Positions 46,320 to 57,105 of a stretch of 64,000 nucleotides of DNA are shown here, one piece after another. Both the position numbers and the translations under genes were made by a program. Each line of letters begins with the position of its first letter. The first letter of the stretch is position 1. The notes under the pieces were generated by a model that did no database searches, was not told the DNA's origin, and was given only the letters and a program-made list of their open reading frames with translations. This DNA comes from Botryosphaeria dothidea (lineage: Eukaryota; Ascomycota; Dothideomycetes; Botryosphaeriales; Botryosphaeriaceae), in contig WWBZ02000073.1 of assembly GCA_011503125.2 (NCBI GenBank), forward strand, positions 1,178,001 through 1,242,000, written 5' to 3'.

Positions 46320-46912
46320 TCAGACCATCATGGCAGCGGCATCGTGGGCCGTGTCGACGGAAGAACGCGTGGATTTCTTACTGCTGCCGCACACGGACGG
46401 AAGGATGGGGCGGTGACAAAGCGGGCAGTACTCGTTGAAGCGGTCAAACCAGTCGTCCAAGCATGACTGATGGAAGACATGCAGGCATCCAAGCCCTCGA
46501 ATATGCGCTTTGTCCTCGATCTCTTCGAGGCAAATAACGCTATACGAACTCGGTCAGCTTATGCTACGGATTTGTTACTCGGGAAGTAGTCACATACCAA
46601 ACTGGGTGCTCGGACTTGTACTCGGGATGGTCCGTTTCGTGCTTCGAGCACCAGTCTTTGAAAATTTGAGATTTGCATGCACGTTCGAGATTCAGCATGC
46701 GCTTCTTGCGGACTTCATCCTTCTCTGACTGGCTGGATTTTGCGAACCGCGGCAGGAGGATTGCCGTCCTGCTACTTGTCAGAGGAAAATTAGATTAAAG
46801 GTTGCCCAATTGACCCGTACGTTGCTATCAAAATGACCAGGATGATGGCAAATAGTGTTGGCAAGACAATGGTGACGGCAGTGCTGGACGTGTTGCCGTT
46901 GGTGTCGGACAT
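46320..46912 (-). CDS. Membrane-anchored RING-H2 ubiquitin ligase-like protein
   Basis: Three small exons, 46912-46821, 46768-46598 and 46539-46320, are separated by introns 46769-46820 (GTACGG...CTCTGAC...GCAG) and 46540-46597 (GTATGT...CTGAC...ATAG) and encode 160 residues. A short N-terminus with an NGNTS sequon is followed by one transmembrane helix (about 12-31, VTIVLPTLFAIILVILIA), a basic segment, then a RING-H2 at about 88-134: CVICLEE, GCLHVFHQSCLDDWF, EYCPLCHRP, with all eight ligands present. The first Cys codon is split by intron 2, so the domain appears only after splicing. RING-H2 proteins of this layout are E3 ligases of endomembranes; substrate unknown. An alternative donor 6 nt downstream would change two residues at the first junction. 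Confidence 0.87.
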
Positions 46913-48756
46913 TATTGGCGGCAGGTGAGACACTGGATACGCGAAATAGAGAAATTGGTGGCCGCAAAGCTTGGGTGCGGATATTGGTCTGGGGCTATTC
47001 GGGGCGATTCGTGGGGACAAGTGTGGGCTGTGGAGTGACCTGAAAGAACATCGAATTGTGCGACAGCTTGACCTTCAGACCTGGAGGCTTTGTATAGCGC
47101 GACGAAGGTACCCATGTTGTTTCCGCTGCGATGTCGCATAGGACTGTTATCTCACCTGACGGTCTCACGAAGGGCGAGACAACGAGAGTGGATGACACCA
47201 CCACCAACAGAAAAACAGAGCAGAGCCGCGTGACAGCGCTCTGCGGCACGGGGAGACGGCAATCTCACTCATTGCGGTGCTCAACACCATCAGATCTCGG
47301 TAGGTAGGCCTCAACACAGAAAAATTCGATCCTGCGACCGCGTTCCAGTTCGCAGGGTGGAGAGCGCTGCTGTGCCGCAACCTTCTAGAACTCGCTTCGG
47401 GGCGACGGGAGCACGATAGGCGCTCGGTTGAACGACCCAATACGGGAAGCCGACGAAGGGGATGCATGTGCGAGTGACCTCGAACATGGCGCGCATGGAC
47501 TGGTGAGCGGGCACGCACGCGTGGTCACTGCTGGCAGTCGGGCTGCTGCGCTCTTGATCCAGCCGCGAGCAGAGATGGCCGGAGGACGCGGTTCGACGAA
47601 AGCAGGAAAGAGAGGTTGACTGAGCAGGTACGAGTGGCGATCAGCGAAAGCAAGCGAGCAAGCGAAGCCAACGGCCGCTAAAATCACGCCGGCTTAGTCA
47701 ATTAGAGAGCCACTGTTTTTTTGCTTTTCCTAACCGCCACGCACGTGGGCTTTCGCGTCGTTCGATCTCTCGAGCTTCCAGTTTCTGGTTCCTCCCTTAA
47801 AAATGCCATGTTTGGTCGCTGCGTGCGATCCATCACTCGCATCGCGAGCCGACAGAGCGCCACGCGCCGACAACACCCACCAAACATCAGGAACCCTCCG
47901 AACAGCCCGACACACCGAGGGCACCCCCTTGAGTCCGTCTGAACTGAGTCGCGCTGCGAGAAGAAAGTAAGGACGCGCTCTTTTTTTGCATGTACTCATC
48001 TGTCGGGCCTTTCCGCCACGTCCTCCTCAACTTGGGTCTCGCGTCAGTTGACAGCAGGCAATCATCGATCTTGAGCTTGCGCGCGCACAGCTTCCCAGCG
48101 CCCTGGGTGAGGTGGACGGCGATGCCCGACGCGTGCCCGTAAAAACGCCGAGAGGGCTAGTCAGCACTGGAAGGAAGCCGTTCCCGTTTCCCGCCGTCTC
48201 GCCTGCCGCCGAGCAGGTGTGAGCGGAAATACAGTGATCTGGCCCCATCCATGCCTCAGGCACCCAGCAGCATTCCTCCGTCTGCCCGCCAGGGACACAA
48301 GAGCACGACAGCATGTGAAGAAGTGGAGCATAAAGTGCAGCTGAAGCAGCTTTACGCGCCCCTCCAACTGCACTGTGGTGGCTGCTACCACGCCAGCGCT
48401 GTGGAAATTGACCGGTGCCTTAGGCACATTCACCCGTACCTATCGTCTCTCTACGCGTGCGGGTCCGCCACACTGTTCGCATCATGCCATGCATTGTGCC
48501 GGCTTCACAAGTGTCGCAGCATGTCCCCGAGGCACGAATGAATGCGGTTGAAGACAGAAGCATGCACGCCACTGCCGTCGCCGCTACCCGCTTTTCTCCC
48601 CTCCTTCATCCCAGAGCAAATCGAGTGATGATGCTTGATGTGCTGTCGGAGACGGCCGCCAATAGCGCCGCAGTGGTGTTGCAAGACGCAAGATACCAGC
48701 ATGCACCTTTCGTGCAACCACCAGGTGCGCCTGGCTGGCATTGGGAAAAAAGCATG

Positions 48757-48958
48757 TATAGGTGGGTATTGCAGCCGAAGATTAACGCCACCAGGCCTAA
48801 CTGCGTCAGCAGCGGCAGCATTTGACCGGACGTAAAGGTGTCTTGACTCTAGCAACAAAGCCATCTGCATGGATGCTTCAACTCTCCACGGGTGGGTCCC
48901 GCTCTGGCCATCTGGCGCCGACAACGTTTTGGCGCTACCCTCCAGCTGCAAGACCTAA
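48757..48958. mobile_element. MITE copy B (about 202 bp)
   Basis: The left arm GGTATTGCAGCCGAAGATTAACGCC and right arm GGCGCTACCCTCCAGCTGCAAGACC are mutated forms of the termini of copies A and D. The interior holds CATGGATGCTTCAACTCTCCACGGG, matching the GAATGCTTC-ACTCCCCACG segment of the family. The exact ends are uncertain by a few bases. Confidence 0.65.
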
Positions 48959-49405
48959 CATAAACAAATATGCCGATGACCCGGAGACCCGTCCGCGTCC
49001 GCATCTCGACCTAATTTGTACGACGCAGCACAAGACGCAGCTGACACCGCATTTCTGCAGCGGAGTCTTTAACCATACCGATGATGCGAGGCCAGGTCAT
49101 CATGAATAAGAAGGCAAGGTGAGATCAGATTGCAGTATCTGGCGCGCTGTTCCCCAGCAGGTCTCGTTGTCACAATTTCTGCCTCCTTCCAAAGTCTCGT
49201 ACGAAGCTAGCAGGACAGCTCCTGGCCCCGTCATGTTTATGTGACATTTCTTCTTTTGCTAACAAGGAACGTGAAAAAAAAAAGAACAGAGTTTCCGCGC
49301 TCCCGCAAGTCATTCGATAACGCCATCACCCTGCATGTTGCTGGCGAATAGGGATACCAGATCCTTAGTAGCAGCATCGTTAGGGACATGGAACGCGGAC
49401 CGATA

Positions 49406-49594
49406 CAGAAGGGTGCTGCAACCAACTCTTAGCGCCGAATGCGATATTCTCATAGAAAAAGATCAAGGGGGACTGCCATGGAGAGTGGAAGCATTCGCTT
49501 TGCCACCGTAAACACGCAACACTGGCGTCCGGTCGAATGCTTCCACTGCCCACGAAGGCAATTGGCGCTAACCGTTGGTTGCAGGACCCCTCTA
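49406..49594. mobile_element. MITE copy D (about 189 bp)
   Basis: The termini CAGAAGGGTGCTGCAACCAAC and the reverse of the right end TAGAGGGGTCCTGCAACCAAC agree at most positions, including an 11-nt perfect pair (49416-49426 and 49574-49584). The right arm carries TTGGCGCTAACCGTTGG. An inner inverted pair, GGAAGCATTCG and CGAATGCTTCC, lies near 49485 and 49531. The element ends about 76 bp beyond the stop of the gene at 49670-50403. Confidence 0.78.
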
Positions 49595-49669
49595 CATGTG
49601 GCGTGAGTCCTCAAGCCACGTTTGCTGGGGCTCGTGCCATAGCGCGGGGTCGACCCCGGTGAGCAGACC

Positions 49670-50403
49670 CTATGTTGGACTGCTGCTGTTCGACGAGCTG
49701 GCGCTGTTGACGCTGCTGTTGCTGTTGATCCTCGACGCCGAGGGTGCAGCGCCACCCGGAGGTGCGGTCCCATTTCCTGGGCGCTTCGACATGGCACAGT
49801 AGACCTCGGCACAAAGAGCAGGATTCTGAATGATCATTTCCTGGGCCCACTTTAGGCGACGATCACGCTCTGCTTGCTGGGCATGCTGGGTATCGACGCC
49901 GCTCTGCTGCTGAAGATGTCCGAGGCGCTCGTCCGCAATGGCACGCTGCTCTAACTCGGACGAGACCTGGTTGATGTATGTTCGGTCCGCTACACCATTG
50001 CCATAGTGTCAGTTTTTAATGCGGACTTGCTTTCTGATTGGAGAAGTGTACCACCTTGCAGGGACTCGGAACATTCGTCGCTCGCGACGTAGTCATCCCA
50101 GCGTTGCTGCACAGATGATCGTCTCTGAGAATAAGACGCAGGCATCGGCCGTTGGGGAGGTGGGCTGTACGCATGATTCTGCGAAGGGTATTGTTGATAT
50201 TGTTGTTGGCATTGAGGGTAATGGTGGTGATGGTATTGTGGGTTTGAGCTTGACTGGTGGTGGAAAGAACCGGAAAAGGTATTTGGGGACATAGGGTTAT
50301 TCTGCCGGGGCTGTTCCGGCCAGTTGCCGTATTGGGGTGCGTACTGTGGTGGATTGGGAGCCGCATACGGATTGTATGACGGTTGTTGATGGTGGTGGTA
50401 CAT
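49670..50403 (-). CDS. Hypothetical His/Gln/Asn-rich protein, 222 residues
   Basis: Two exons, 50403-50055 and 49989-49670, are joined over a 65-nt intron (GTGGTA...CTGAC...GTAG). The first about 90 residues are His/Tyr/Pro/Gln/Asn-rich (MYHHHQQPSYNPYAAPNPPQ). A compact, probably helical middle follows (RWDDYVASDECSESLQADRT, YINQVSSELEQRAIADERLG, AERDRRLKWAQEMIIQNPAL), then a Ser/Asn-rich tail. No family recognised. The splice junction falls inside the charged helical part, where the frame changes, and splicing extends it smoothly. A nuclear or RNA-associated role would fit the composition, but nothing in the sequence proves it. Confidence 0.7.
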
Positions 50404-53400
50404 GATGGCACAGCTAGCTAGGTCAAGTATCTAACTGGTTCTGACAAAAAGGTAGGTGGATGGGTGAAGGAATGTTGTGGAAGCTGAAAAAGTCTTGGCG
50501 AGTTGGGATAGAAAAACAGAGTGAACGCTTTCTGGCAGAACAATGGATCTGATTTGGGGTGATAGGCTCTGATCTTTATATTCTTCATGGCTCTGGGCCT
50601 GGAGGCCGGGACCGCTACTTCGAGGCCTTCTGGCCTGGACATGTACGCTGATCGCATGATCGGATTCAGAATGCCATTCTGCCCTCGCGCCAGAAATTTG
50701 CTGACGCAGCGTATCGGCGATATGGCATTTCGGACTCGTGCGCATGGCATTTTGCTGCCAAAAGTGAGATCCTCGTAGCAACATCCGATGCACAACTTGG
50801 CGATCATCCGGATTCTTTGCACAGACCACTTCTCCGGGGTTCCACTCCGGCCATCATTGCTGTGCCCACGGATGAAGGGCCTGTTCCATCCTAATACCGC
50901 CAAAACGCACTTGAGAGCCGAGCCCAGAACTTTAAATTTTGGGTTGGTGCCGGCCGTGCCGATTGGCCAGGGGGGGAGACGATTAAAACATGTCGAGCCC
51001 TAAATCGCAAGCACTTGCCGTTGCACAATTTCCTCATCTCTGAGGCCGGTTCTGACGGGCCGAGTTTTTGTTACCTTTCTTTGAAAACGCCGCATGCGTC
51101 AGAATCGAAAACGTTCCCGCGAGTAATGGGTTCTGCAGCATACGTGGTAAATACACGTTGACACTGAACATCATTGCTCCAATCGTCATCCTCGGCGAAC
51201 GCGGAGTGTAAACGGCCCCGGGGGCGTCCGGCCACAGAGCGGTTCGACACTTATCAGAGCCTATGTGATAGAGCTCTTGAACTGTGTTTTTGTTCCGTTT
51301 CGACACAAAAGCTGACCCGCGAATCTGCCGTGAACGAGTAACCGGCATCGTGCGGCACGGAGGACAGGCATGTGGGCAGCAACACACTTTAGCGTGGCGG
51401 TAAACGTTGCAACCAGGCAATCTTCCGTGGGGTTTACCCACGCGTTGTGATATCGTACCTAAGCTGCAATGATAACAGTATTCAGAGTCCGTTGCCCGTA
51501 GGTGTGGCGGAAAACACGTTGGAAGTCCGCTTTTCGTCATACGACTCCTGAATAGCATCGGCGATTGTCTGCGTTGTGCTGAGCCGGTAAAAGCTCTGGC
51601 CAATGTTGCGGTACTTTGGAGTGTGGGTCGGAGCCAATTGGATCCCGTAACTTCTAAGGCCCCTCGTAGTTTGATCCCGCCACGATTTCGAAGCGAGACT
51701 AACGTATGCATACAACCCGTTCGTTTCGCATGATGTAAGGCAAATCCAAAATCTCTTGAAACATTCGGTACCTGAATGTATAACGACGTCATAGGGAAGG
51801 AAGTCATAGATCGCAGATCGCAGTCGTTGAGAACATCGCCGATGTATTGCTAATCCTAACCTCAAACGACACGTCCACGTATCTCGGATTAGACCGCTTT
51901 AAAAATACGGTTGAAACAGAGGGCCTTCTTGCGTTGATGGAACGCCCCAAGTCTGAAATCATATGGCAGGCCCAAAAACTCATGCCCGTGGCGGATCCTG
52001 GATGCGTCAATTCGGTGGGAAACAGCAATTTTCCCGGGAAAACACGCTCGTCAAAACGGCATCTAGAGCTAGCCTGCGGTCTGGGCCTTGGTTACAGTAA
52101 CTGGTGGGGGTTGACTTGACCGTACCGGGCACCGTACCGGCATCCGCAATGGAAAAGTGGGCGCGCGTTAGTGCACCGCTCCTGAAATTCGTCAGGCAAG
52201 AGCTGGAAAAGTAGAAATGTTCGGGCCGCTACTGCCAGCTATCTATTCGAAATAGCTCAATGCAGATAGTGGGCACTCACATGTCATGCCATCTACGTCC
52301 AGATGATTGCTTCAACTCCCCAGGATTGTAAAGGAGGAACAAGATCGAGTGGCTGACCAGGCCCCTGACATGCAGCAGTCCGTAAGTCCTGAAAAATGCC
52401 GCTTCCTATGCCGCGCGGCCGTGTTTCGATTGCCAGCCACCGGCTTAGTGTCTGAGTTTCCAAATGCAACGTATGATATGACGGTTCGGCGTGTGGGCTG
52501 TGAGGGCAGCTTCGCGTCATACGCAGAGAAGCGAGCTAGCCACGCGCGGGTTATAGATTACCCTTGCACGATTGTGAGGCTCATTTAGGATAAGTGTGTT
52601 TTCAGGCATGACTCGCAGCGATATGGGATTTGGATCCTGAAGATGCGTGTTTCCCCAGTTCTTGGCGAATCATTCCATGAGATCATTGCCCCTTCCGTCA
52701 TCGAGCAGGCTGGACACGCCAGACTTCGCTTGGTCAGCAGGGGTATGGCTCGTCGGCACGAGGCCGAGCGCTTGAGGAAGCTCCAGACACCATTCGCTCT
52801 ACACTCGCCCACCTGTGCAGAAAGGGGCCATTCCCGGGAGATGGTCAGCAAAAGGCGAGATCTGTGCGATGGGGCGCAGCCGGATTCCGAGGGTTATTCG
52901 AATCGAGGCGGAGCAGGCGGGGCAGACGACGCGAGGCTTGAAGTGGGTGAGGAAGCGTCGTGAGGATTCGATGAGGGCGCAGCGGCGGCAAGTATGGCCG
53001 AGGCCCGGCCCGCGGGCAGGCGGTGGCAGAAAACTCCGCTTAGTCATCATGCACACCCGACTGCAGCCTGTTTATTTTTTCCTCGGCCGCTGCTCGACTC
53101 ATCTTTCCTCTCCCAAGGCCCACCCTCGTCAATGCTGCGTTTCTTTGCTCACAAACAGACACCAGGCCCGCCTGGATGTCCCACTATGCAAATGAGAAAT
53201 TCGGAGTAATCTTCAACTTCACCCACCATCATCTACCCGGCGTTCTGGCCGCTGCCCGTGAGGGCCTGGCGTGAACACGCCTGCTCCTGGCATCAGAAAG
53301 CTCAGGACCAGCCGGCGACGCTGCCTTCGGGTGGCGTCCGTGCAGGTATGTACCCCCATGGGAGTCCGGGCGAAGATTGTGTGCATGCGAAGGCGTGCGA

Positions 53401-53700
53401 CACTTCAGTGCAATACGCGGCGTACCGTATCCCGGTATCATTCGATTCCGATTACTCTGGCGAGGACGGTCCTTCACCTCTTTCTTTTTTTTATCAATGG
53501 TCAATCTGCTCTTCATACCCGGTTTGCGCTCAATGTTCAAAGGATATTGCGATTCGCACACCCTTCAAAACATTCACCATCCAAAAGCCGCCGCCTGTTA
53601 ACCCGGCTGTCCACGCTTGCCCACCTCAAGACCGCGGAATAACTCGATGGCCATAACTTTTACTTTGTTCATTGAGCGGTCTTATCTCCCCAAAGAAGCG
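50404..53700. other. Gene-poor region, 3.3 kb, with unassigned open frames
   Basis: Two overlapping minus-strand frames (257 codons at 51034-51807, 127 codons at 51482-51865) are longer than expected by chance but match nothing I know and lack splice logic; a decayed gene is possible. Short frames with CPAC motifs lie at 52585-53056. A one-armed MITE match lies near 52285-52325. Confidence 0.4.
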
Positions 53701-53714
53701 TTTCTATATTTTTT

Positions 53715-54700
53715 TAAACGGCGTTGTTTCTTTTGCGTTTACCATGGAATTCTTGGTACTTTACGGCATTCTCTAGTGCTTTGAAATTTGCGCTACGTTT
53801 TTCTTGGTTTTTGCCGTAACAGATCAATATTATCAAACGTACTTCCGAACCCTGTTTATCTGCATGAGCCTTCCTTCGGCAGATACGCGGTACACAGCAA
53901 AACGAACGGGGTTTATGTCTTGCATGACGATTTCGTGCGGCGGCAACGTCGATCTCGCGGAGGTCTCCTTCTCTATTCAGTAAGATCGGACGGCGGAATA
54001 TGCGGCCTTATTCCCTTACTCTATCTGGACCACGATCGAGAATTTGGTAGCCATCGTTCAGATGAAGAGACTCACTGACCAAATGTCCCCTCTCATCGAC
54101 CGATCCGTCCATATTCAGCACGATTCAGTCTTTATCCAGCACGGCCTCTTTTTCGGAGAAGTTGGTCACATTCAATATATGGCGCCACGTCAGGATCCGA
54201 AGACTCCACAGCGTTATTGAAAACGCGGTCGAGAATCCAAGATTCCGATGCCAGCAATGCCCGGGAATCCTCTCGCATTCCCATCTCACCAACCAAATCT
54301 CCTTCTGCACGGTCATATCCCCAGCCCTAAGCTCGAAGACCCTGTCTCAGGCATAAGGACCAGGGCCATAAGGGTCTGCTCGGACCAGAGCGGTTGTCTT
54401 GTGCAGGTCATCGAAGTCCAGGGCCATCCTCACCCATTCCGCTAAATCCCATTACCCACAGCTTGGCATTTAACGGCTCCTTCGGCGAATTCGTGCAGGG
54501 AAGCGCCTGCATTTAGTCAAGGTCTTATCGATCGCCAGCAGATATTCCGGCTTCACACTGCCCACGTCAGGTCCCGATGTGATCCCTACTGCGAGTGCAC
54601 ATGAAATCTCTGTCTGATCCCGGCCGGAGCAGCGAGACGCTTCTACCCTCGTAGGAGCAGGTAATCCATATCGTGTGTAGTCTCGTTACGCATAAAGTCA
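53715..54700 (-). pseudogene. Decayed protein-coding relic
   Basis: On the minus strand one frame from about 54465 to 53715 stays open except for TGA (about 54350), TGA (about 54135) and TAA (about 54020), far fewer stops than expected by chance in about 245 codons. It reads like protein (RMALDFDDLHKTTALVRADP, VQKEIWLVRWECERI, GFSTAFSITLWSLRI, LNMDGSVDERGHLVSE). Upstream, 54690-54480 is open in a different frame (SGPDVGSVKPEYLLAIDKTL), implying at least one frameshift or lost intron. Two stops could be CGA-to-TGA changes, as repeat-induced point mutation or cytosine deamination would give. No family recognised. Confidence 0.4.
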
Positions 54701-55429
54701 GAAGAGAGTGGGAAGAAATCATTCCGCACCTTGGAAGCTTCTTGAGAGTTACCAACAAACACGCCCTATGGGCTGCGTATTTGTTCGATTGTTGGATAGC
54801 ATGTGAGAACAGTATTATTTCAGACGCGACGAAAATGATGGATGGGTGGTGCTCGTGCATTGAGACGGAGGAAGTGCTGCGGTGACTGTAGGTTTGTCTT
54901 GCGTCCGTGTGACCTTCTGGGCCATCCGCACGCACAAAGGTATGTCACCAATGTTTTGCAAGACTATCTACCGCTCACGTGCAATAGATCATTCAGGACT
55001 GGCCCAGCTTGAGCTGATAATTGACACAGGCAATCACGTTCACGGTTAGACACGGCATACGATAAGCAATTGGTTATGAGATTACTTATACGGCTGGAAC
55101 ATCGCTACGGAATGTCCTCGGAGCTTGACCAGTATCGCAAGCACCAGACTATCTGAAGCTCAAATTGAGCTACATTTCATTATCCGTCAGCAAGTGTAGC
55201 CTTCCCGCAAAGTCTGTCCCTCGAAATAGCAAAATCCGGGGTATCGTCATCCAATTGAATCTTCCCCGCTGTTACCTCTCCCAATGAACAGGCAGAAGCC
55301 GTATCAGCAGTAAAACCGCTAACACTGTGTGTTTTGTAGTGCCGAGAACAAAAGCAGAAACCCGCTGAGCCTGACACAGCCGGGACACCGGACAGTCCTT
55401 CGAGCTTGACGCACAAGGCGTACAATTGC
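54701..55429. other. Intergenic region, 0.7 kb
   Basis: Nothing recognised between the decayed relic and the next gene's 3' end. Confidence 0.45.
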
Positions 55430-56290
55430 TTATGGGCGGTTGTTATTGTTGTTGTTCGAACCGTTGCTGGCCCAAGAGCTATTGCTGCCGAAGCGGCTGT
55501 TGTTGCGCTTGTGGCCGCTGCGGTTATGGTCCTCGCCGTTGTTGCGGAAGATGTTCTCGAGCCTGTTACCCAAAACTCCAGGAGGGGGCATGCCGCGGTT
55601 GCCGGGAGCCGGAGGAGAGAAGTGGCCGTCCAGACCCATGCCGTAGTTCATGTTCCCGGTCCAATCCATGTCAACTCCGATGGCGCCGTTAGTGTTGTAC
55701 GCATCAGCGTTGGCGGCCTTGGTAGCGTTGAAGAGAGTGTCCTGGTCATCGGGGATGAAGAAGGCGGTTGCCGGGTGGCCCATGCGAGAGGTAGGGTTGA
55801 CATGCTGCTGAACGGGTGAGGTGAAGGGCGAAGCGCCATTCGCATATCCGTTGGCGTAGCCGTTCGGATAGCCGCTGGTGTAGCCGTTGGGGTTGTTGGA
55901 GTAGCCACCATCGTGGACGCGGTTGCGCTGAGCAGGAGAGCCGGTGGCGACCAAGGCTTGCGAGTTGTTGGAGCGTCCAGAGCTAGCAGAGGCGACACTA
56001 CCTCCGGTCAGGGTGCGGCGATGGTTAGAGCGAGGACCCGAAGGCGGCGGCATCTCGTCGTCATGGTAAGGGACGCCGGCGTCGCGCCAGATCTGGACAA
56101 GGCTGCGAGGGTCGTTGTAAAGGTCTAAGTCTGCGTGTTGGTCACGGCTGTCGGGGCTGCTTCGAGCTGTGAGTGTGGAGGTGAGCTTACCGCGAACCTT
56201 GCACAGGGCCTTCTTCTGCTCTTCGGTCATCTGCGGGACGTCCTTGGGGATGCGCTTGCCGCCACGGCTGGGAGTGTTGTTGGCCGACAT
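55430..56290 (-). CDS. Hypothetical Asn/Gly/Ser-rich protein, 266 residues
   Basis: Exon 1 (56290-56191) and exon 2 (56130-55430) are joined over a 60-nt intron (GTAAGC...CACGCAG). Because the intron has no stop and is a multiple of three, retention would insert 20 residues between KVR and DLDLYNDP. The chosen Met begins MSANNTPSRGGKRIPKDVPQ; an upstream in-frame Met at 56410 adds a leader unlike the rest. A short conserved-looking core (MTEEQKKALCKV, DPRSLVQIWRDAGVPYHDDE) is followed by low-complexity sequence with a GYPNGYANGYANG repeat and a poly-Asn end. No family known to me. The composition suggests an RNA-binding or condensate-prone protein, which is speculation. Confidence 0.7.
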   Translation of the reverse strand: MSANNTPSRGGKRIPKDVPQMTEEQKKALCKVRGKLTSTLTARSSPDSRDQHADLDLYNDPRSLVQIWRDAGVPYHDDEMPPPSGPRSNHRRTLTGGSVASASSGRSNNSQALVATGSPAQRNRVHDGGYSNNPNGYTSGYPNGYANGYANGASPFTSPVQQHVNPTSRMGHPATAFFIPDDQDTLFNATKAANADAYNTNGAIGVDMDWTGNMNYGMGLDGHFSPPAPGNRGMPPPGVLGNRLENIFRNNGEDHNRSGHKRNNSRFGSNSSWASNGSNNNNNNRP

Positions 56291-56589
56291 GCTGAAGAAC
56301 TTGAGGTGATGCGGTGGTGGATGATGGAGGTCCGTCGGCGCGGAGGCTGAACGCTTTAAAGAAAGAAAGAGTACGGCCGCACGCTGCGTTGGAGCAAGAG
56401 CGCGAAGCACAAATGCAGCAGGCGGATGGTTGAAAGGTCAAGAGTGCGGGCCGAAGCGCGTAGGGCTGCAGGTACACGCGTGGGCGACGCTTTGTAGGCA
56501 GGTGGGCTGCGTGCAGGCGCGGAGCGTCGCCTGCCGTTTGGCGGTCATTTGCAATCACCCGCACCTGCCTCCACTACTCCTCCAATTAC

Positions 56590-57105
56590 ATGACCGGCCC
56601 AGGAGGGCAACTTCGCCACTGCATTCGTCTGGTGTCGTCTTGCACACTTTATTCTTACGCTTGGATGACCTCAAAACACCCGCAGCAGCCCCAGAGATTT
56701 CCAATCATCGGTGTCCACCACTTGTACTCCATTCTCCTGGAAGCGTTTCCCTGGCCCACCGACATTGACCCCGAGGCTTCTGTCATGGTGCTCACCCATT
56801 TTGGCCCCCTCTACATCATGGTCGACGAGTCCAGCGGCGATACCAGATGCTCCATCGCCAACTGGAGTTTTGGAAAAGCAGTACCTCGATTCCTGGGCTG
56901 GGCAGCCTTTCCAAACTTTCTCCTTGCGGATTGGGAATACGAAATGACCTCTACGGACAGGACGCAGGACGATGGAAAGCCATCCGAGCACGAATTCACG
57001 TGGAACGACTACCGTCTCATCGAGCGCTCTGACACAGTCAGCACTTCGGGGAAATCCTTGCGCCGAGACCGTGGGGTCCTGCCCTTGAGATACCACCCCA
57101 GCTGA
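56590..57105 (+). pseudogene. Eroded fragment of an APH-like kinase
   Basis: The open frame of 171 codons matches only the C-terminal lobe of the full-length gene at 58604-60664: LYSILLEAFPWPTD against LFSFLLDAIPWPAQ, and RFLGWAAFPNFLLAD against ALLGWAAFPDFLAAD. The N-lobe is absent. The catalytic-loop equivalent reads THFGPLYIMVDE, so both the catalytic Asp and the metal-binding Asn are gone, and the usual DWD is ANWS. The first about 40 codons look unrelated. It is either a decayed paralogue or a short expressed remnant; loss of the active site and half the fold favours pseudogene. Confidence 0.6.

Larger units (their letters stand above)
46913..49669. other. Intergenic region, 2.8 kb, with two MITE copies
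   Basis: No credible gene. MITE copies lie at 48757-48958 and 49406-49594, about 450 bp apart. Confidence 0.5.

Noticed and set aside
51034..51865. Minus-strand frames of 257 and 127 codons as genes
   Set aside because: They overlap in different frames, resemble no family and have no supporting splice sites; kept only as a possible relic in the gap description.
55440..56128. Plus-strand frames opposite the Asn-rich gene
   Set aside because: Antisense of Asn/Gly codon repeats; Val/Leu/Ala-rich artefacts.
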